Positions 1 through 6,424 of a stretch of 6,424 nucleotides of DNA are shown here, one piece after another. The notes under the pieces are model-generated. The model had not been told where the DNA came from, made no database searches, and saw only the letters and a program-made list of their open reading frames with translations. This DNA is from Candidatus Altarchaeota archaeon. GTDB taxonomy: Archaea > Altiarchaeota > Altiarchaeia > IMC4 > SCGC-AAA252-I15. The first letter of the stretch is position 1. Every line of letters starts with the position of its first letter. The stretch spans positions 1 to 6,424 of the forward strand of contig JAHIYG010000037.1 of assembly GCA_018815265.1 (NCBI GenBank). Reading direction: 5' to 3'. The position numbers and the translations under genes are program-made.

Positions 1-1
1 C

Positions 2-751
2 CCATACATTAAACTAGTGACTAAGTCAGAAAACCCTGAAACATCAAAGAAGATGTTGGATGACATCATAGAAAATTACATAAGCTACAACAACGCCATA
101 ATAGACGAATGCATAGGCAATATTGACAAAACTTATGCATACCGTAAAGAAATTCAAGAAATAAAATACAATCTATCAATTGAGTACGCTTTAAAGGAAC
201 ATGATAATTTCTTGCACTATGAAGACATAGAATATAACAACAATAAGGAAGATCTATTGGAAAAGATAGCGGAAGAGGAGAAATATCAAGTTTACCTGCA
301 GGAGCATATCAACGAGGTTAAGGATGAAATTGAAAAAAATGAAGAGAGTAACCTGGAAACTCCATGCATATCTAATTCGATATTTTTAAAGGTTATTTTG
401 GAAAGTTATGAAACAAAATATGAAATGCAAAAAAATCAGCTGTTTACACACAAAAAGGAACTGAACATGCTTGAGAATAGACACCTCCAAGTTGTTAATA
501 GCAGGGAAAATTGGCTGAAAAAACAATTAGAGGAGGAGAGAGTAATATATGACCTTGAATTAAAAATCATTGATGAAGAGTATGAAAGGAATTTAACCAT
601 GATTGAAGACATTAAAATAGTTAATGCGCCAGATGTACCTACCACTTACTCTGAACCAAATATTGTTTTAAACACAATAATAGTTTCTCTTTTAACCCTT
701 ATTGCATCATCCCATATCATTGTGGCAATTAAACTGATTAGGTGTATCTAA
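2..751 (+). CDS. Wzz-like polysaccharide chain-length regulator, C-terminal part (5'-partial)
   Basis: The frame is open to the left edge without a stop, so this is probably the 3' part of a longer gene. A GTG at 17 could start a 244-residue product, but it has no ribosome binding site. Numbering from that GTG, residues 10-200 are highly charged and rich in Glu, Lys, Asn and Tyr, with long helical coiled-coil character. They are followed by a proline motif (NAPDVPTTYSEPN, 203-215) and one hydrophobic segment (about 217-239) ending in a short basic tail. A coiled coil, then a Pro-rich motif, then a C-terminal membrane helix is the layout of Wzz/polysaccharide co-polymerase proteins. These sit in the membrane and set glycan chain length with a Wzy polymerase. 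The usual N-terminal membrane helix would lie upstream of the window. The polymerase candidate next door supports the call. Family assignment is inference from layout. An unrelated coiled-coil membrane protein is the alternative. Confidence 0.6.
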   Translation, partial: PYIKLVTKSENPETSKKMLDDIIENYISYNNAIIDECIGNIDKTYAYRKEIQEIKYNLSIEYALKEHDNFLHYEDIEYNNNKEDLLEKIAEEEKYQVYLQEHINEVKDEIEKNEESNLETPCISNSIFLKVILESYETKYEMQKNQLFTHKKELNMLENRHLQVVNSRENWLKKQLEEERVIYDLELKIIDEEYERNLTMIEDIKIVNAPDVPTTYSEPNIVLNTIIVSLLTLIASSHIIVAIKLIRCI

Positions 752-827
752 TTCTAAAATTATGAAATTTAGACTATGACAAAAAACAACCAGGTAGATT
801 ACATGATTTTATTAGACGGATGAAGCA

Positions 828-835
828 TTATATAA
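828..835 (+). promoter_or_regulatory. possible archaeal TATA box upstream of the polymerase gene
   Basis: An 8-bp TTATATAA lies 16-23 bp before the ATG at 851, in the 99-bp gap after the Wzz-like gene. With usual archaeal spacing (about 25 bp from box to start site) transcription would begin near the start codon, giving a leaderless mRNA. That would fit the absence of a good Shine-Dalgarno match to the 16S tail (CACCTCC). The region is AT-rich, so a chance match is quite possible. Confidence 0.25.
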
Positions 836-850
836 GGGATATTCTGGAAA

Positions 851-1972
851 ATGGAATTTTACTTGAAGGACATATTATTTCTCGCGATAGCCGTTTACAT
901 ATATGGATTCGTGATATTGGGATTAAAAAAAAGATATAAATTTGGAGTTTGGATATTCTACCTGGGTTTAGTATACCACCTATCAGCTACTGTTGCATAT
1001 TATATAATGTGTAGTTTTGACAGATGTGATGCAAACCACTATTGTCTGCAGGCGACTGAAATAGACTTATCTTTAAGCAATAAATTCATCTATACTCTGG
1101 CATATCCGTTCAGAGGGCTTTTGGGGCTGTCGTGTTTCTCAACTTATGTTGTTTTTGGAATGATTGGTTTCATTGGATTGGCATTATTTTACATCGCAGT
1201 CCTTGAGAATGCAAACATGAAAGATAGGACAATTAATAGACTGACAATTATGGTAATGTTTCTTCCAGGGATTCATTTCTGGTCAAGTAGCATAGGTAAA
1301 GACTCAGTATTTTTATTTTCTATAGGACTTCTACTTTTTTCGTTGTCCAACATAAGAAAACGAGGGATGATTACATTTTTTTCTTTAACACTTATGTTGT
1401 TCATAAGGCCATATATGTTCGTCATCAGCAGTATTGCATTAGGCCTGTCATTTTTGACGAGTAAATCCAAAATCAACATTGTAAAAAAGATAGGATTGAC
1501 CTATTTGTTAGCAATAGTGATTTTATTTTCTTACATGATTATTTTCAACTTCTACATGAACCGCTACTCATTCACAGAGCTTCAGGACATAAAGAACTTC
1601 TTCGATGAGAGGAAGAGCATCGACACAGTAGTGGGTTCAAGCAGTTATCAGTTGGAAGCAATGAGCCCCGTAATACGGATAATCACATTCATGTATGGGC
1701 CGTTTTTTGATTCTGGTGGGATTTTGTATGTTGCAGCTTCAGTGGAGAACCTCATCCTAGTAATAGCTACCTTAGCGATGGCTTCGCCTAAACTGCCTAG
1801 TTTTCTAAAGATTGAAAACAGCTTGTTTTTCAGGTTTAACCTGTTTTATTTCATACTTTCAGTGTTATTCCTATCGAATGTTGTGTATAATCTGGGCCTC
1901 GCTATGAGGCTTAAAACCATGGTATTGCCGTCTTTCTGGATAATTTTTCTCATGTTTAAATCAAGAAAATGA
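851..1972 (+). CDS. Wzy/EpsG-like polysaccharide (O-antigen-type) polymerase candidate
   Basis: This 373-residue protein is strongly hydrophobic, with about ten membrane segments (for example near 6-26, 31-53, 98-118, 129-148, 150-167, 172-200, 211-235, 290-311, 328-346, 355-369). A polar loop lies at about 236-275. The motif HFWSSSIGKDS (142-152) and the C-terminal NLGLAMRLKTMVLP (347-360) resemble signatures I associate with Wzy/EpsG-type oligosaccharide repeat-unit polymerases, which join lipid-linked repeat units at the outer membrane face. A Cys-rich stretch (CSFDRCDANHYC, 54-65) after the second helix may form an external disulphide. The ATG at 851 was chosen because it starts the first helix. 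No strong ribosome binding site is visible. It lies between a Wzz-like gene and an acetyltransferase, as expected in a glycan cluster. Wzy proteins diverge greatly in sequence, so the substrate and linkage cannot be inferred. Confidence 0.65.
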   Translation: MEFYLKDILFLAIAVYIYGFVILGLKKRYKFGVWIFYLGLVYHLSATVAYYIMCSFDRCDANHYCLQATEIDLSLSNKFIYTLAYPFRGLLGLSCFSTYVVFGMIGFIGLALFYIAVLENANMKDRTINRLTIMVMFLPGIHFWSSSIGKDSVFLFSIGLLLFSLSNIRKRGMITFFSLTLMLFIRPYMFVISSIALGLSFLTSKSKINIVKKIGLTYLLAIVILFSYMIIFNFYMNRYSFTELQDIKNFFDERKSIDTVVGSSSYQLEAMSPVIRIITFMYGPFFDSGGILYVAASVENLILVIATLAMASPKLPSFLKIENSLFFRFNLFYFILSVLFLSNVVYNLGLAMRLKTMVLPSFWIIFLMFKSRK

Positions 1973-1983
1973 GAGTATAAACC

Positions 1984-2577
1984 ATGATTAGAAACGCAGT
2001 AAAGGATGATGTCAAGAGCATATCTGATTTGCACTCAAAATGCATTTATACCGGATTTCTGACGTCTTTAGGGAATAAATTCCTTGAATTATTTTATTGC
2101 GCATTCATTGAAACTAAATCTTCTGAAATTCTAGTTTATGAATCGGATGGAGAAATTGTTGGATTTGTAAGCTGTTCAACTAATCTCAAGGACATTTTGA
2201 AATACATCATATTACATGAGCTACACACTCTGTTTTTTGCAGTTAAACATAAGTTACTGGATTGGAAAATATATAGAAATGTGATAGAGGACATACTATA
2301 CTTTAGAAAAACAAAGTATAGAGTAAATTCTGCTGAGTTAGTTTCAATCTGTGCCAGAGACGACATGCGAGGCAATGGAATAGGTAGTGCGTTAGTCGAG
2401 GAAATGATTGGAAAACTAAAAAAACAGGGGGTTGAATCAGTGGCCACATTAGTTAGTGATGATTTACAGGAATCGAAGGGTTTCTATGAGAAAAACGGAT
2501 TCAGATTAACTGGAAAAATTAAATTACACAATAATAAAGAATCATCAGTATACACATATAAGATAAAGAGACAATGA
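1984..2577 (+). CDS. GNAT-family N-acetyltransferase, probably glycan-associated
   Basis: This is a complete 197-residue GNAT-fold protein. The acetyl-CoA pyrophosphate-binding motif A is clear: strand LVSICARDD, then RGNGIGSALVEEMI (129-142), matching the Arg/Gln-x-x-Gly-x-Gly/Ala consensus. The C-terminal motif is SKGFYEKNGFR (164-174). The N-terminal part has the usual first strand and helix (IRNAVKDDVKSISDLHSKC) and a GFLTSLGNKFLELFY stretch (24-38) that I recall from acetyltransferases in polysaccharide loci. A Lys- and aromatic-rich insert (about 69-115) separates strand 3 from motif A. The ATG is 11 bp after the polymerase stop, so the two are probably co-transcribed. It may acetylate an amino-sugar or a protein; the acceptor is unknown. 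It converges on the 23S rRNA gene, and the pre-23S processing stem begins at the base after its TGA. Confidence 0.85.
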   Translation: MIRNAVKDDVKSISDLHSKCIYTGFLTSLGNKFLELFYCAFIETKSSEILVYESDGEIVGFVSCSTNLKDILKYIILHELHTLFFAVKHKLLDWKIYRNVIEDILYFRKTKYRVNSAELVSICARDDMRGNGIGSALVEEMIGKLKKQGVESVATLVSDDLQESKGFYEKNGFRLTGKIKLHNNKESSVYTYKIKRQ

Positions 2578-2641
2578 TTGAGGTAGTGTAGGTATTTCGA
2601 TAGTTTTGAGTTCCATGTTTTGGCTTGTCGCCAAAGAGATG
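2578..2641 (-). other. pre-23S trailer: 3' arm of the 23S processing stem
   Basis: This 3' flank of 23S is complementary in order to its 5' flank. Positions 2578-2603 pair with 5573-5598 (23 Watson-Crick pairs, one G-U, one 2-nt mismatch). Positions 2607-2616 pair with 5554-5563 (10 pairs, one G-U). Positions 2621-2625 pair with 5520-5524. Positions 2629-2632 pair with 5516-5519. Positions 2633-2641 pair with 5505-5513. A 3-nt bulge at 2626-2628 beside the 4-bp helix is the 3' half of a bulge-helix-bulge-like element. In archaea such elements around rRNAs are cut by the tRNA splicing endonuclease. The arm fills the whole gap between the acetyltransferase stop and 23S. Confidence 0.85.
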
Positions 2642-5503
<2,862 letters not shown>

Positions 5504-5598
5504 GCATCTCTTTTTAGCGAGCCATGACATACAGAAAAAAAATCTGTAAGTCGATGAAACTCAATATATTATCTATCGATCTACCTACACCACCTCAA
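5504..5598 (-). other. pre-23S leader: 5' arm of the 23S processing stem with a side hairpin
   Basis: This is the 5' flank of 23S and the partner of the trailer arm at 2578-2641. From outside in: 5573-5598, a small internal loop, 5554-5563, a side hairpin, 5520-5524, the 4-bp helix 5516-5519 (CGCU with GGCG), two or three unpaired A, then the inner helix 5498-5513, which runs into the first helix of mature 23S. The side hairpin (5526-5552; arms 5526-5534 and 5544-5552, one T-T mismatch, loop mostly T8 in the transcript) has no counterpart in the trailer, so it is a one-sided arm. The opposed bulges (A residues at 5513-5515 and ACA at 2626-2628) make a slightly relaxed bulge-helix-bulge. Confidence 0.85.
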
Positions 5599-5794
5599 AA
5601 ACCAAGACGTGAAGTCCTGGCTGCGAAAAAGTTTAGTTTCTCGAGACAACATCATCTTATCAGGCTTCCCAAAAAAAAAATGGATTGGCCTATATGTCGT
5701 CTTATGAGGTTTCTCCACAGACTCCTGCGAAGCCTGCTTCAAGCGTCGTAGCAATCACTTGCCCACGACTTCATCTGAAATGATGAATATGACT

Positions 5795-5846
5795 GGTGCA
5801 TTCAACTTGTTGAATGCGCCGTTTGATGAACCGTTCTTAAAGGTTC
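5795..5846 (-). repeat. two-hairpin module, copy 2 (3' of tRNA-Ala)
   Basis: It begins two bases after the tRNA discriminator base. The first hairpin is GAACC...GGTTC (5842-5846 with 5828-5832, 9-nt loop). After 7 nt comes a second hairpin, GGCGCATTCAAC / GTTGAATGCACC (5809-5820 with 5795-5806), with one C-A mismatch at the third pair and a very tight apex. The outer frame GCGCATT...AATGCACCA is identical to the copy after 16S, while the inner stem differs but still pairs. Confidence 0.75.
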
Positions 5847-5847
5847 T

Positions 5848-5970
5848 TGGACTCGTCGGGATTTGAACCCGAGGCCTCCCGCTGTTTTGGATTCCTTTTT
5901 CGTGAACGTTTTTCGCTTGTGAAAAAGGTTCTTGCAAAGCGGGCGATCTACCGGACTGATCTACGAGCCC
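5848..5970 (-). tRNA. tRNA-Ala (anticodon UGC) with a 49-nt intron
   Basis: The exons (5933-5970 and 5848-5883) join into a 74-nt cloverleaf. The acceptor is GGGCTCG/CGAGTCC with the G3-U70 pair that marks alanine tRNAs. The D stem is GATC/GATC with loop AGTCCGGTA, the anticodon stem is CCCGC/GCGGG with loop TTTGCAA (anticodon TGC, positions 34-36), the variable loop is AGGCC, and the T arm is TCGGG TTCAAAT CCCGA. The discriminator is A, and CCA is not encoded. It lies between 16S and 23S on the same strand, the common euryarchaeal position, and must be released from the rRNA precursor. Reading UGC, it is probably a major alanine tRNA whose output is tied to rRNA synthesis. Confidence 0.97.
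5884..5932 (-). other. tRNA-Ala intron with canonical bulge-helix-bulge
   Basis: The intron interrupts the gene between tRNA positions 37 and 38. The exon-intron fold is a textbook 3-4-3 element. Next to the anticodon stem the 4-bp helix TTTG/CAAA (5935-5938 with 5886-5889) is flanked by 3-nt bulges CAA (5932-5934) and ACA (5883-5885). Cutting between the second and third base of each bulge gives exactly the exon ends used here. Inside, G-C and A-U pairs and a 1x2 internal loop lead to an 8-bp stem CCTTTTTC/GAAAAAGG (5921-5928 with 5894-5901). It is too small for an endonuclease gene. Confidence 0.93.
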
Positions 5971-6164
5971 GTTGTCGGAGACGCCTCGGCCTCCCGACTG
6001 ATCCCCATTATTTTGTTTTTTTTAAGACGAAAGAAATTTAAGCCCTTGTGGTGGTGGACAAATTATTTGTTCCAATCCTGAATTTCACACCCAAATGTTT
6101 TTTTGGTGCATTAAGGATTTCCTTAATGCGCTCCTTTTACTAACCTTTCTATTGAAAGGGTTCG
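5971..6164 (-). other. transcribed spacer between 16S rRNA and tRNA-Ala
   Basis: About 195 nt with no gene. In transcript order it holds the two-hairpin module just after 16S (6105-6162), an AT-rich hairpin near 6058-6075 (GGaACAAA/TTTGTCC), an A/T-rich stretch (about 6006-6040) and a GC-rich hairpin just before the tRNA. That hairpin has GTCGG/CCGAC at its base (5994-5998 with 5974-5978). The 3' arm of the 16S processing stem should be here, but its partner upstream of 16S is outside the window, so it cannot be located. Confidence 0.7.
6105..6162 (-). repeat. two-hairpin module, copy 1 (3' of 16S rRNA)
   Basis: It starts three bases after the 16S CACCTCC tail. The first hairpin is AACCCTTTC...GAAAGGTT (6154-6162 with 6142-6149, one bulged base, loop AATA). 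After an A-rich linker comes a perfect 9-bp stem GCATTAAGG/CCTTAATGC (6121-6129 with 6108-6116). Its outer bases GCGCATT...AATGCACCA match copy 2 at 5795-5846 in sequence, order and position relative to the upstream mature RNA. Confidence 0.75.
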
Positions 6165-6424
6165 TGGAGGTGATCCAACCGCAGATTCCCCTACGGTTAC
6201 CTTGTTACGACTTAACCCCTCTCGCGAACCCGAGATTCAACACACCCTAAAGAGTATGCTTCACCTCAAGTCCACTCGATTGGTTTGACGGGCGGTGTGT
6301 GCAAGGAACAGGGACATATTCGCCGCTGTATGGTGAACAGCGACTACTAGGGATTTCAACTTCATGAGGGTGAGTTGCAACCCTCAATCTGCACTGGGGC
6401 ATGGTTTAGGGGATTAGCTCCACC
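6165..6424 (-). rRNA. 16S ribosomal RNA, 3' end (partial)
   Basis: The last ~260 nt of small-subunit rRNA, continuing past the right edge. Visible are the decoding-region segment CTTGCACACACCGCCCGTC (near 6286-6304), the helix 44 arm, GTCGTAACAAGGTAACCG (near 6194-6211), helix 45 (GTAGGGGAATCTGCGG) and the anti-Shine-Dalgarno tail GGATCACCTCC ending near 6165-6166. The TGTTCCTTGCACACACCGCC context fits archaea (bacteria usually have the GCCTTGTACACACCGCC form). Helix 45 is closed by AACC/GGTT, where many archaea have AGCC/GGCT, a compensated change. Confidence 0.97.

Larger units (their letters stand above)
5504..5847 (-). other. transcribed spacer between tRNA-Ala and 23S rRNA
   Basis: This 344-nt spacer holds no gene that I can support. 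From the tRNA side it contains a two-hairpin module (5795-5846), a possible 6-bp hairpin (TTCATC...GATGAA, about 5771-5788) and a T10 tract in the transcript (5671-5680). Next come a 7-bp hairpin (5602-5608 with 5614-5620, loop TTCAC) and the pre-23S leader arm (5504-5598). Short open frames crossing it have no ribosome binding sites or coding character. Confidence 0.8.

Noticed and set aside
436..2447. Minus-strand open frames opposite the three glycan genes
   Set aside because: They are shadows of clear plus-strand genes, with no initiation signals.
5524..5751. A 75-codon plus-strand frame in the tRNA-23S spacer
   Set aside because: It is antisense to the operon, its first part is the pre-23S leader arm, and the Lys-rich product reflects A-tracts. 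No ribosome binding site or recognisable domain.
5755..6041. Two open frames of about 60 codons over the tRNA region
   Set aside because: They cross the tRNA-Ala gene, its intron and spacer hairpins; one opposes the operon. The open reading is incidental.

Overview
This window comes from an archaeon. The 3' end of a 16S rRNA gene with an archaeal penultimate region lies on the minus strand at the right edge. It is followed, in transcription order, by an intron-containing tRNA-Ala(UGC) and a complete archaeal-type 23S rRNA. A tRNA-Ala in the 16S-23S spacer is a typical euryarchaeal arrangement. Many rRNA positions are unlike common reference sequences as I remember them, so I do not name a genus.

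Layout. Positions 1-2577 hold three AT-rich plus-strand genes that look like the end of a surface-polysaccharide cluster: the C-terminal part of a Wzz-like chain-length regulator (open at the left edge), a polytopic Wzy/EpsG-like polysaccharide polymerase candidate, and a GNAT N-acetyltransferase 11 bp after it. A Wzz-type regulator, a Wzy-type polymerase and an acyltransferase would assemble and decorate a repeat-unit glycan, but the exact substrate cannot be read from sequence.

Positions 2578-6424 are a minus-strand rRNA operon running towards these genes: 16S (partial), spacer, tRNA-Ala with a 49-nt intron at position 37/38, a 344-nt spacer, then 23S. The 23S is bracketed by long complementary leader and trailer arms (5495-5598 and 2578-2655). 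These fold into a processing stem with a bulge-helix-bulge-like element, the substrate of the archaeal tRNA splicing endonuclease. The tRNA intron carries a fully canonical 3-4-3 bulge-helix-bulge, so one endonuclease probably processes both. The outer end of the 23S stem starts at the base after the acetyltransferase stop codon, and no 5S gene follows the 23S.

The most unusual structure is a two-hairpin module that occurs twice, once just 3' of the mature 16S and once just 3' of the tRNA. The two copies keep the same outer sequence but have different, still-paired inner stems. I found no new protein-coding defence or mobile system. The novelty here is in the rRNA-operon architecture and processing signals.
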